A stretch of DNA of 64,000 bases from Pseudobdellovibrionaceae bacterium (lineage in GTDB: Bacteria; Bdellovibrionota; Bdellovibrionia; Bdellovibrionales; Bdellovibrionaceae): the NCBI GenBank assembly GCA_947449255.1, contig CANFQX010000013.1, forward strand, positions 44,792-108,791. Direction: 5' to 3'. Numbering within the stretch: position 1 is the stretch's first letter; every line of letters begins with the position of its first letter. The notes under the pieces were generated by a model. The model worked only from the letters and a program-made list of their open reading frames with translations. It ran no database searches and was not told the DNA's origin. Positions 1 to 8,323 of the stretch are shown piece after piece. The position numbers were made by a program, and so were the translations under genes.

Positions 1-625
1 TAAAGTGTTTTTCTTCTAAGGCTGCACTCGTCAAAGCTGAAAGCACTGTCGTTAGATCCACCGGGGTCGTCAGCGTTTGAGTCCAGGAAGGACAAACCAT
101 TAAAGGTAGTCGATCGACAAGTTTCAAAAGAATCTGGAATGAGGATCCTGAGTCTCCCAATATGAGTCCGGCTCTGAAAACTGTGGTGGGCAGTTGATGC
201 TCTGTAAAGACTTGCTCTACTTCAAGGCGGCTTTGTAAGTGAAGTGAAAGCTCTTTAGATTGAGGGATCAAGCCGCCAAGGTAAATGAGCTGCTGAATGC
301 CCTTTGTTTTTAAGGCTTTTGAAAAATTATCTGCAAGAATCAGATCATAGTCTGCAAAAGAACCTTGATCAAGTTGAGCCGTGGGGCCCATAGAGTGCAC
401 CAGATAGAAAACAAGATCGACATGCTCAGGGATTGCTAGTTCAATGGATTTTAATGAAAAGAGATCACAGGCCTTCCAAGTTATTCTTGGGTCGTCTGAG
501 TTTTGTTGACTGCGAGATAAAGCCGTTATCTCTGCATCGGGGAATTTTTCAAGAAGCCTTGGAATGATGGCTTTACCAATATAGCCGCTGGCACCTGCTA
601 CAACTATTTTTGGTGATTTTATCAT
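1..625 (-). CDS. NAD(P)-binding SDR-family protein, 3' end outside window
   Basis: The reading frame begins with ATG at 625, preceded by a strong AGGAGG ribosome binding site, and stays open to base 1, so about 208 codons of the N-terminal part are present. The N-terminus carries a Rossmann dinucleotide motif (VVAGASGYIG, residues 8-17). A YLVHSMG segment near residue 85 is typical of the atypical SDR group that often carries a C-terminal DUF2867 domain; that end lies outside the window. By family it should bind NAD(P)H in the cytoplasm, but the substrate is unknown. The gene is followed by ogt on the same strand in the preceding window direction, with no shared operon evidence. Confidence 0.8.
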   Translation of the reverse strand, partial: MIKSPKIVVAGASGYIGKAIIPRLLEKFPDAEITALSRSQQNSDDPRITWKACDLFSLKSIELAIPEHVDLVFYLVHSMGPTAQLDQGSFADYDLILADNFSKALKTKGIQQLIYLGGLIPQSKELSLHLQSRLEVEQVFTEHQLPTTVFRAGLILGDSGSSFQILLKLVDRLPLMVCPSWTQTLTTPVDLTTVLSALTSAALEEKHF

Positions 626-690
626 CCAAGCCTCCTGATTTAAAATTTTTTAATTTAAGTTTAATAATTCCTGAATGAACTATTAACTAA

Positions 691-1188
691 TTAATTCTGC
701 TCACTTGCCAAGAGCTTTCTTTTAAGATCTGAGCCCCAGTGATATTTTAAACGGCTACCTGCGGTCGTGCCCTTGCCAACAACTCGGTGGCAGGGGATGT
801 AAAAGGCGACAGGATTTTTAGCAACGGCTGAGGCCACTGCACGGTATGAAGATGGCTTTCGAATCTTTTTGGCCACTTCAGAATAGGTTAAGGTTTTTCC
901 TTTAGGAATTTTGATAAGTTCCAACCAAACCTTCATTTGAAATTCAGTGCCTTCTAGTTTGATCTTATGCTTTGCTTTCCAGAAATTACCTTTAGTCCAT
1001 TTCGCTGGGGTAAATTTACCAACTTCAAAATGATAATTTATCTTAAATAGCTCAGCCAATTCGTCTTCAGCCAATTTTTTTCCTGCAGAGTAGCTTCCTA
1101 GAAAAATGAGCTCTTTTCCTTCAAAAGCAGCCAACCAGTCGCCGAATTCAGAAGAAACTTTGAAAATATTAAACTCAAGATCAGCCAT
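691..1188 (-). CDS. ogt: Methylated-DNA--protein-cysteine methyltransferase
   Basis: This 165-residue protein is a suicide repair enzyme that transfers alkyl groups from O6-alkylguanine in DNA to its own cysteine. The diagnostic IPCHRVVG motif is present with the acceptor Cys at residue 133. The helix-turn-helix-like segment with the arginine finger (SSYRAVASAVAKNP) lies just before it. The length matches Ogt/AdaB-type proteins and there is no Ada N-terminal metal domain, so it is not the regulatory Ada. The ATG start at 1188 is preceded by a GAGGTGAT-like ribosome binding site. The N-terminal domain is short and poorly conserved, as usual for the family. Confidence 0.93.
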   Translation of the reverse strand: MADLEFNIFKVSSEFGDWLAAFEGKELIFLGSYSAGKKLAEDELAELFKINYHFEVGKFTPAKWTKGNFWKAKHKIKLEGTEFQMKVWLELIKIPKGKTLTYSEVAKKIRKPSSYRAVASAVAKNPVAFYIPCHRVVGKGTTAGSRLKYHWGSDLKRKLLASEQN

Positions 1189-1274
1189 GTATCACCTCAT
1201 TTAAAAAATTGAGATCGGAACATAGCTCTTTTGAATAATCTTGTCATTTCAAAGAGGCTAAAATTGAGAATTAT

Positions 1275-2303
1275 TCACTCAAACATCCCATCCATTGTAA
1301 TGTATAACTGGTTTCCTGGTGTCATCCGAAGCTCTTTGTAAAATGATTTCTGGCATTGACCCCTTAAAAGGGCGTCAATGGCACCTATCATGGCTGTATA
1401 CACTTGATTCATTTCTAAGACTGCTGTGGACGTAATCACGCCGGTGTGGACTGCAGCTTTTCGAATGGGCTTAAGAAAGTGATCTCTGGAATCACAGGAC
1501 ATCAAACCCAGTATTTTAGTTTGTTTGAGTGGGTTAGAGAGCGCCTGCAATAACTTCCTGAATCCAGGCCGATAGATTTCATAGTAGCCATCGTAATCCA
1601 CTTTATTGAACCTATTCAGGCGAGGTGGAGCAAAGTCTGGCCCCCCGCCATTTCGAGAATGTCCAAAATAAAAAATCGCATCTGAGTTCTGCAGTCCATC
1701 AGCAAAGAAGGAATCCATATTTGCCGTTCGAGCCTGCTGTTGTGCGTTCAGGTAACCAATATTGTCGAAGTAATATTCGCTTTCCGAAGAATAATTCATT
1801 TCAATTTCGGCGCGATAGCGCTTGCCGAAAATATTTAGGTCTCTTGTAAAAAGACGACCATTGCCTGGATCGGGCTTGAACCCACACAGCCGCAGGTTGC
1901 CCGAGCAATGATCCGTTATAATAGAGTCCAAGGCTGAAAATGCACCAGGGTCCATGGAAGGACTCAAGCCATAGGAGCCCACTTCTTGTCCTGTCGTCCA
2001 ATCAAAATATCCAACAGCAATTTGGATGTGAATGACACCATCGCTCAATATATCAGTATAACGTTTTTCACAGGCGGTTCTTTGGGTTTGGGGAAGCTTT
2101 GTTAAGTCATCAGTGGGTAGCTCTTCTAAGAGACTTAGGTAATCCAGGCCTAAATAATAGAATTCTCTTTCGTAAAGATAGCCATCACTTCTGCTTGAAG
2201 CTTTGGACTCGATTGCAACGAAGCCCAACAGACATAGGGTAAGTAAAACAAATATTCTGAAAAACGAATTGTAATTTTGGCGATCAATAAAAAAATGAAG
2301 CAT
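1275..2303 (-). CDS. Secreted protein with caspase/CHAT-like His-Cys pattern
   Basis: A 342-residue protein of no family I can name. Residues 12-36 form a hydrophobic signal peptide ending near KASS, so export is likely. The C-terminal third shows FYFGHSRNGGG (His215) followed 55 residues later by ILGLMSCDS (Cys270), each after a hydrophobic strand, then a segment reading VITSTAVLEMN and a terminal helix. That order (strand-His, acidic loop, strand-Cys, strand, helix) resembles clan CD cysteine peptidases such as CHAT or caspase-like domains, although His is followed by Ser rather than Gly. This is a pattern argument, not a proven homology. The surrounding genes are unrelated and give no operon context. 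Confidence 0.7.
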   Translation of the reverse strand: MLHFFIDRQNYNSFFRIFVLLTLCLLGFVAIESKASSRSDGYLYEREFYYLGLDYLSLLEELPTDDLTKLPQTQRTACEKRYTDILSDGVIHIQIAVGYFDWTTGQEVGSYGLSPSMDPGAFSALDSIITDHCSGNLRLCGFKPDPGNGRLFTRDLNIFGKRYRAEIEMNYSSESEYYFDNIGYLNAQQQARTANMDSFFADGLQNSDAIFYFGHSRNGGGPDFAPPRLNRFNKVDYDGYYEIYRPGFRKLLQALSNPLKQTKILGLMSCDSRDHFLKPIRKAAVHTGVITSTAVLEMNQVYTAMIGAIDALLRGQCQKSFYKELRMTPGNQLYITMDGMFE

Positions 2304-2375
2304 AGTCTATTATATGAAAATATAAAAAGCAGCCCAGTTACATTCATTTAATAGATTTGCAAAGGTTGCATCGAT

Positions 2376-3167
2376 TTAATTTAAAAGCGTTGCAATACTT
2401 TTTAGGAATTTCTCTACGCCGGGAATGTATTCTTCTCTAAAGTCGCGAAGTCCTGTCAGGTGTTCTGCTTCAGGCAATGAGAGTTTAGTCCAATCAATAT
2501 TTTCGTGAGACTCGAAAACCTCATCGATATGTTTTGGTGGAATCAATTTATCTTTCCAGCCGCGAATTGACAAAATTCTAAATCCTATTGGAAAATGTTC
2601 AAGATCCGCCTTGAGGTCCTTATGTAAGAGAGGGCTCCATCCAAAACTCAGTACTGGAGTCAGTATCAATTTTAGCATTGTCGATTTAATATGATAATCT
2701 TGGCTGAATAAATTATAAGCGGATGGGATGAATCGTGCGGTGGGTCCGCTGTCACATATTAAGGCCGTGGTGTCAGAGCAGTGCCTGCGGGCCATGGCCT
2801 CGATCGCAGCGGCAGAGGGATTAGAAAAAGCGAAGATGATTTTATTGCCTGGGATCTCGTTCAAAAGCTTTTCAATTTGATCTGCATAGGTGTGCTTTAT
2901 GCCAAATTTTTCTTTAGCACTGATGGGTATTTTACTGAATATATCCTTAAAAAGATCTTGGAGCAGCTCCGTGTGATTGCCGTGCAAATGAAAGGCAAAT
3001 GCATCAAAGCCAAGCTTATTCACTAATTTAATATGTCTTAGGAGTTGGCGTTTACTGCCCTCGTAAAAATGAACGAAAAAAATAAGCTCTTCATAGGCTT
3101 TGTTTTTTGAGAGAAAGAATTCACCGTCAAAAGGAAGTTGAGATTTAGCGAGTTGGCTGTAGTCCAT
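2376..3167 (-). CDS. Alpha/beta-hydrolase-like protein
   Basis: This 263-residue protein has the look of a cytoplasmic alpha/beta hydrolase: a C-terminal strand then GWKDKLIPP (acid-loop Asp near residue 208) and LPEAEHLTGL (His near residue 238), in the order expected for the Asp and His of the triad. The nucleophile elbow is unusual: where GxSxG would be expected the sequence reads FAFSNPSAAA, so either Ser is retained in a non-canonical elbow or the enzyme is altered. No signal peptide is visible. ATG start at 3167. Substrate unknown. The stop codon lies at 2376, and a separate minus-strand gene begins about 70 bases downstream. Confidence 0.72.
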   Translation of the reverse strand: MDYSQLAKSQLPFDGEFFLSKNKAYEELIFFVHFYEGSKRQLLRHIKLVNKLGFDAFAFHLHGNHTELLQDLFKDIFSKIPISAKEKFGIKHTYADQIEKLLNEIPGNKIIFAFSNPSAAAIEAMARRHCSDTTALICDSGPTARFIPSAYNLFSQDYHIKSTMLKLILTPVLSFGWSPLLHKDLKADLEHFPIGFRILSIRGWKDKLIPPKHIDEVFESHENIDWTKLSLPEAEHLTGLRDFREEYIPGVEKFLKSIATLLN

Positions 3168-3193
3168 CTTGCATCATTCCTTTCCATTAATTG

Positions 3194-3232
3194 GGGTTCA
3201 ACACATCACTTAAGAGTTAATATGTTGAACCC
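3194..3232 (-). terminator. Inverted repeat downstream of transketolase-like gene
   Basis: A perfect 10-bp stem (GGGTTCAACA at 3194-3203 with TGTTGAACCC at 3223-3232) sits 22 bases after the stop of the 3255-6068 gene and before the next minus-strand start. The position suggests a transcription terminator, but the loop is long (19 bases) and no clear U-tract follows. Confidence 0.5.
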
Positions 3233-3254
3233 AAAGGTCATCAAATTTTAAATT

Positions 3255-6068
3255 TTAATGTTTTTGCACAGCTGTCTGTGAATGCCATAAGTCAGTCCAG
3301 TGAGTGACTCGACTTTCAGTCTGATGAGTTTCAGCTAATACTTGAGAAGACACCATGACTTTTTCTAAAGCCGTCTCTGACAGAACTTTGCCACAGGCAT
3401 CAATGACCGATTGGAAATCAATGCTATGGTATTTGTATATTTCAGAAGGGCGTCCGCATTTGGAATGTTTGCGCACAGCCAAGGCCTCTTGTCTGACGCC
3501 AACAATTGAACCAATATTATCTAACAAGCCCTCTTCACCGTCGGCAACGCTGACGACAGGGATGCGCTTTCCTGCAACTGTGATCAAATCACCCGTGGAG
3601 ATTTCGCCGGCTTTTTTCAGATGCAAGTTAGAGTTAATACCCAGACTGTTTCTTAGATAGCTATAGTCACTTTGATAACCCTGAATTCCAATCAAAAGAT
3701 CTGCAGAGGTCACAACGATCACGTTGGCATAAATTCCAAAAGTAAGAAGGGATTCAGAAGCTTTGATTCCCTCAGTAACCATCGATCCCATGGCAAAAAT
3801 ATTAACAACATTATCGCCTGGTTCATATCCAGCATAGGCACGATAATCGATTAAATAATAAGCCCCTTGAAGTACTTCTTCGCGAATTTTTGACAAGATG
3901 TCGCTCTCGCCAAGGCTCTCAAGCTCTTCCTCGTTGACTCCACCCGCGATTGGGAAGTCTGTGCGCGCTAGCAAGCCATCCAGGTTCAACTTAAAGCGAG
4001 CTTGTTTTTTTAAGTAATGGAGCATGTCTTTTTGCTCGGCACCACGAGTGACTAGGCGAAGTAAAGTTCCGGTACGACCTTCATTGTCATTCATCACATG
4101 GCGCTTGATTGTATCACAAAGTATCCAATCTAACTCTTGGCAGAAGAACGGCTCCCAAGTGATTTGATTCGGAATTTGAATGTCAGACTTCCAACCGTGC
4201 TGAGCTCCCTCTGGTGAAAGTGTCACTCCCGAAGGGGTGCCGACGCAGATATAAGAACTTTTCCAATACAAATTATAGAAGTATTGATCCAAAGCCCGTT
4301 TCAAAAAGAAATCATAAACGGTCATCAGGGGAATAATAGGAATTCCGACAACATCGCGCATTTTTCCAAAGGCCCCCAGGCAGGACATGACATTGCCCTC
4401 TGCAATTTCAAAGCGCAAGAAGCGGTCATTGACTTCTTCACCAGGAACTAAGTCAGGAAGCTTATGATCTTTAACACCCAAATCAGTCTCATGATCTGTA
4501 ACAACAGGGGCCCCAAAAATTTTACCATCCATTGCAGGATTAAGATTTGTTGAAGTTCCTACGTCCGGAGCCATAGAGATCAGCAATTCGCCTGGCAACT
4601 TGAAAGGCTTTTCAGTTTCAATAAGGGCTTTTTGTTTTTCGCCTAATTGTTTCTCGTCCAGTGGTGTGTTGGATATGCGAGTCAATTTGGCTGTCAATTG
4701 ACCTAGCATCCACTGCGTGTGCGGATAGCTTGTCATCTTGGTATTTATATCTAAGGTCTGTGGAATCTCGCCAAACTCAGTTAGTTTTTTAAGGAAAAAA
4801 TCTTGGTTCTTAGCTTTCAAAGCATGTTGGGCTTTAATTTCTGAATATAATTTTTCACATCGACCGGATAAAAACTTGGCCTCTGGGGTTGTCGCAGCAA
4901 AACGCTCATAGAGTGTTTCCCCTTTGATTCCTTGTTTGGCCTTCAATTCATTCACTTCTTCTTCTTGTGGCAATGAAGAGTGATTTCCTGGTTGTGCTGC
5001 AGATTTTAATTCCCAGCCCTTCAAGGTGTGAGCGATTATAATCGTTGGCTTTCTAGTGGATTCTTTTGATTTCAACATGGCCTCAGCAATACTCATCATA
5101 TCGTGTCCGCCGAAATCGCGGAAGGCCTCATAAAGTTCCAGGTCGGCAACGCTCTCCAAGAATTTCTTAAGGCTTGGATGCTCCTTTGCAATACCTTTTT
5201 TTAGAGCCTTCATGTCTTGAACTAAAAGCAAGGCTTGAAGTTCGTAGTCTTCAAGCTCTTTCTCTAGGAAGTTTTGAAATAAATGACCATCTTTTTTAGC
5301 AAAGAGCGCCTTACGTTTTGATCCATGACGGAGATGAATAACTTCCCATCCATTGGCGGCCATTGTGCGCTCAATACGATCAGCATCAGTACCGTTCATG
5401 ATGGTTTGATTTGAAATTCGATGACCATCTAATGACTGGCGATTGTAATCTACAATCCAAGTTAAAGAACCCAATTCGCGTTCTGCAAAATCAGGAACTG
5501 CTTCATACATAGAGCCTTCGCGGAATTCAGAGTCACCACAAATAGCCCAAAAATGTGCATCTGGAACTTCGTATCCATGCTCTCGTGCATATCTATAAGC
5601 CAGTGCCATGTAGCCTGCTTCAACAGGTGGGATTCCAACTGTTCCCGAAGGAAAGAAATTATGATGATCAGGATCGTAAGTAGAATGATAAGACTGAAAC
5701 ACAAATTCGCTGCCGTCAGTGAATTTACGTAGGCCATGCATGGCCTGATCTGCTTCGGCTTGAGTGAGCTTTGATAAATCTTTTTTTAAGAAGATATCGA
5801 GAAGGTAATTGTAAGAATGATCAATAGGTGATGCGTGTGGTTTATTTGCAATATGGTCAAAGCCTGATTTCACCAAAAGATGCAATGCGCCAACAATGTG
5901 GAGGGCGCTGGCACAGCCCGCAGGGTGACCACCTATCTTAGGGTCCCCTTTTTCTTTATCTGTGCGATGATTGGCCTGCCAAATCATCTGAGTCGACAAA
6001 TAATGTGCTCGGCGTGCAATTGAATTTAAGATTTCTGGTTTTATATTTTTTAATTCAGAGTGAGCCAC
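3255..6068 (-). CDS. AceE-like thiamine-diphosphate-dependent transketolase/E1 enzyme
   Basis: A 937-residue protein of the homodimeric pyruvate dehydrogenase E1 (AceE)/transketolase superfamily. The thiamine diphosphate and Mg binding motif is visible as GDSEFREGS (178-186) running to DYNRQSLDG (Asn209). The N-terminal GGHPAGCASALHIVGAL segment and the transketolase C-terminal domains are also present. Length matches AceE (about 890 residues) rather than transketolase (about 660). No E2 or E3 gene is adjacent, so a pyruvate dehydrogenase role cannot be assumed; the true substrate is unknown. Translation appears to begin at GTG (6068) after GGAG. A nested hairpin lies in its leader at 6089-6134. 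Confidence 0.85.
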   Translation of the reverse strand: MAHSELKNIKPEILNSIARRAHYLSTQMIWQANHRTDKEKGDPKIGGHPAGCASALHIVGALHLLVKSGFDHIANKPHASPIDHSYNYLLDIFLKKDLSKLTQAEADQAMHGLRKFTDGSEFVFQSYHSTYDPDHHNFFPSGTVGIPPVEAGYMALAYRYAREHGYEVPDAHFWAICGDSEFREGSMYEAVPDFAERELGSLTWIVDYNRQSLDGHRISNQTIMNGTDADRIERTMAANGWEVIHLRHGSKRKALFAKKDGHLFQNFLEKELEDYELQALLLVQDMKALKKGIAKEHPSLKKFLESVADLELYEAFRDFGGHDMMSIAEAMLKSKESTRKPTIIIAHTLKGWELKSAAQPGNHSSLPQEEEVNELKAKQGIKGETLYERFAATTPEAKFLSGRCEKLYSEIKAQHALKAKNQDFFLKKLTEFGEIPQTLDINTKMTSYPHTQWMLGQLTAKLTRISNTPLDEKQLGEKQKALIETEKPFKLPGELLISMAPDVGTSTNLNPAMDGKIFGAPVVTDHETDLGVKDHKLPDLVPGEEVNDRFLRFEIAEGNVMSCLGAFGKMRDVVGIPIIPLMTVYDFFLKRALDQYFYNLYWKSSYICVGTPSGVTLSPEGAQHGWKSDIQIPNQITWEPFFCQELDWILCDTIKRHVMNDNEGRTGTLLRLVTRGAEQKDMLHYLKKQARFKLNLDGLLARTDFPIAGGVNEEELESLGESDILSKIREEVLQGAYYLIDYRAYAGYEPGDNVVNIFAMGSMVTEGIKASESLLTFGIYANVIVVTSADLLIGIQGYQSDYSYLRNSLGINSNLHLKKAGEISTGDLITVAGKRIPVVSVADGEEGLLDNIGSIVGVRQEALAVRKHSKCGRPSEIYKYHSIDFQSVIDACGKVLSETALEKVMVSSQVLAETHQTESRVTHWTDLWHSQTAVQKH

Positions 6069-6088
6069 TTTGGTTCTCCGTTAAACGA

Positions 6089-6134
6089 CTGCCAGTGGCC
6101 CGCCATGTTACATGGCCGACTATATTACTGGCAG
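6089..6134 (-). promoter_or_regulatory. Nested double hairpin between pcnB and AceE-like gene
   Basis: An outer perfect stem (CTGCCAGT at 6089-6096 with ACTGGCAG at 6127-6134) encloses an inner stem (GCCATG at 6102-6107 with CATGGC at 6111-6116). It lies 21 bases upstream of the GTG start of the AceE-like gene and after pcnB. It could be an attenuator or leader structure, or a terminator for pcnB; no U-run follows on the minus strand. Confidence 0.45.
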
Positions 6135-6209
6135 GAAGCTAGAGTTTGGATATTAGATTATATTACCGAATCGAAAACTAGCACTCTACAATATTAGAGT
6201 CCATAAATT

Positions 6210-7394
6210 TTAAGACTTTAGGCTGCCAAATTTCTCAATCTGCTGAAACCAAAATTGGTGCTCAGTCGCAGATAATGAGTAATCTAAATAGGAAAGTTTT
6301 ACAGCCAAGTCGAACCCTTCGTTTGTCACGAAGGCCATTTGGCGACGTTCACCTTTGCGCGAGTAATAATCGATCTTTTTAAGACTAGGCATAAGTTGGA
6401 TCGAGCTCATAATGGCAATAGCTTCCTGCTTAAAGACGCCCAATTCTTCACGCATAAAATAAGCTAATTTGGGATCATCAAAGACAGCTTCATTGGACCA
6501 AATTTCTTCGCCGTATTGTGCTTTCATAAACGCAAACATGAATCCAGCCAGCAGCTCTGTAGGGTCTTGCATGTTAATCCCCGAAACGGGAATTCGAGCT
6601 AGATGAATTTCAAAAGTTTCCATCTTATTTGGATCCATAAAGACAGAATGCAGTCCAGGAAGTATTTGCTCGAGAATATGAAGATCAAAAAGTTCCATAA
6701 AGGCAAGATGAGGCTCATTCAGGCGCAGAAACTTCAACCACTCTTCCCGACGTCTGGGGAGGACTGATTTTTTGAGTTCGCCACTGCACTCCGCAATAGC
6801 GGCTCGCATAGAGGACTCAATTGAAAAATGAAGCTTATGTGAAAGTCGCACTGCGCGCAGAATTCGAATGGGGTCTTCAATAAGTCTTTCTTTAGGGTCA
6901 CCAATCATTCGCAATACACGATTATTGATGTCTTCAATTCCACCAACATAATCATGAAGCTTATCCTTCACTGGATCATAAAAAACGGCATTGGCCGTGA
7001 AATCACGACGTTTTGCATCTTCTTCGCAAGTGCCAAAATAATTATCACCATCGACAGAGTCTTCCTCGTTCACAGAGGCCAATTCATCAGTTGTGATGTT
7101 GCGTCGAAAAGTTGCGATTTCGTACTGATGATCGCCTCTTTTTGCCAAAACTAACTTAAATCTGCGACCAATAACGTAGGCATTTGATATTTTTTTGCGA
7201 ACCTGATTTGGAAGTGCACTGGTGGCAATATCAAAGTCTTTAGGATGAATTCCTACCAGAAGATCGCGAACACAGCCCCCAACCAAATAGGTTTCAAAAC
7301 CTGAGTCTTGTAGGTTCTTTACAATTCGAAATGCATAAGGATCAATCCAGTCTTCGTGCAGCTGGGGCTTTTTTGTTGAATTCATCTTTGCCAA
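6210..7394 (-). CDS. pcnB: Poly(A) polymerase / CCA-adding-type nucleotidyltransferase
   Basis: This 394-residue class II nucleotidyltransferase adds nucleotides to RNA 3' ends. The N-terminal catalytic core shows LVGGCVRDLL (about 37-46), then the metal-binding DFD in PKDFDIATSA, then IGRRFKLV and RRDFTANAVFYD; an RNA-binding segment with EDPIRILRAVRLSHKL follows. The RRFKLV segment and DFDIATSALP version favour bacterial poly(A) polymerase (PcnB) over CCA enzyme, which would direct mRNA and sRNA decay. The frame opens at TTG (7394); ATG at 7385 is an alternative start. It is divergently placed to the esterase at 7463, sharing about 60 bases of promoter region. Confidence 0.85.
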   Translation of the reverse strand: MAKMNSTKKPQLHEDWIDPYAFRIVKNLQDSGFETYLVGGCVRDLLVGIHPKDFDIATSALPNQVRKKISNAYVIGRRFKLVLAKRGDHQYEIATFRRNITTDELASVNEEDSVDGDNYFGTCEEDAKRRDFTANAVFYDPVKDKLHDYVGGIEDINNRVLRMIGDPKERLIEDPIRILRAVRLSHKLHFSIESSMRAAIAECSGELKKSVLPRRREEWLKFLRLNEPHLAFMELFDLHILEQILPGLHSVFMDPNKMETFEIHLARIPVSGINMQDPTELLAGFMFAFMKAQYGEEIWSNEAVFDDPKLAYFMREELGVFKQEAIAIMSSIQLMPSLKKIDYYSRKGERRQMAFVTNEGFDLAVKLSYLDYSLSATEHQFWFQQIEKFGSLKS

Positions 7395-7462
7395 ATCTAT
7401 TCTCTTTCTGAAAAAAATTCAAACTTGAAATACATCGAAGGGAAGCGCAGGATGTGGGCACT

Positions 7463-8293
7463 ATGAATTATCTCGAGAATTTTTACCATCATGTCTATGG
7501 CCCAGAAAATGGACGAAAGTGGATTTTTGTGCATGGTCTGATGGGTTTTGGTCAAAATTGGCGCCGAATAATTTCAAGTTTCGAAAAAACCGAAAGATGC
7601 TTGTCTTATGATCAGCGTGGGCATGGACGGTCATTTAAGCCTGAGTCTGGTTATACGCCGGACGACTATGCGGATGACTTGAAAAAGATTGTCGATGAAT
7701 TGGGCTGGGAAAAGTTTATTTTGGTTGGGCACTCCATGGGGGGCCGCAATGTCCTAGTCTTTGCCTCAAAGTACCCTGAATATGTTGAAAAGCTCATTAT
7801 CGAGGATATTGGACCTGAATCCAATTCCGGAGCAAGTGAGTACTATGAATATCTTTTGAATTTAGTGCCCACTCCTTTTTCGAGTCGGGACCAAGCTCGC
7901 CAGTTTTTTGCAGAGGAATTTGTGAAAACAGCGAAAACTAGGGAAAATGTCGAAGTGATTTCAAGGTTCTTCTATAGCAATATTGAGGAAAAACCGAATG
8001 GAACTCTTGATTGGCGGTTTTCAAAAAGTGGAATAATTGAGTCCGTGAGAGCTGGAAGAGACCAGGATCGTTGGCAGGAAGTTAGAAATCTAAAGGTTCC
8101 AACTCTTTTGATTCGCGGCGAAAATTCTCAAGAACTTAGCCGTGAATCCTATCAATCTATGCTAGATTGCAACTCAATGATTAAGGGCGTCGAGGTTTCT
8201 AATGCAGGACATTGGATTCATTCTGATCAACCTGAGACTTTTGTAGAGGTCTTGAAGAGCTTTGTTGGTGACTTTTCCCAGTCTGAAAAGTAA
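7463..8293 (+). CDS. Alpha/beta-fold hydrolase (esterase type)
   Basis: A cytoplasmic alpha/beta hydrolase of about 276 residues. Visible features are the oxyanion-hole segment FVHGLMGFGQNW near the N-terminus, the nucleophile elbow VGHSMGGRN (GxSxG), and a C-terminal GHWIHSDQP carrying the catalytic His. The LxGLxGxxxNW and GHGRS segments resemble the YbfF/MenH-like esterase group. I chose ATG at 7463 with AGGA about 10 bases upstream; an in-frame GTG at 7454 is possible. The gene is followed 30 bases later by the DEAD-box helicase and could be cotranscribed with it. Substrate not predictable. Confidence 0.85.
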   Translation: MNYLENFYHHVYGPENGRKWIFVHGLMGFGQNWRRIISSFEKTERCLSYDQRGHGRSFKPESGYTPDDYADDLKKIVDELGWEKFILVGHSMGGRNVLVFASKYPEYVEKLIIEDIGPESNSGASEYYEYLLNLVPTPFSSRDQARQFFAEEFVKTAKTRENVEVISRFFYSNIEEKPNGTLDWRFSKSGIIESVRAGRDQDRWQEVRNLKVPTLLIRGENSQELSRESYQSMLDCNSMIKGVEVSNAGHWIHSDQPETFVEVLKSFVGDFSQSEK

Positions 8294-8323
8294 TTTCGGG
8301 AAACCATACTGGAGTAATATAAG

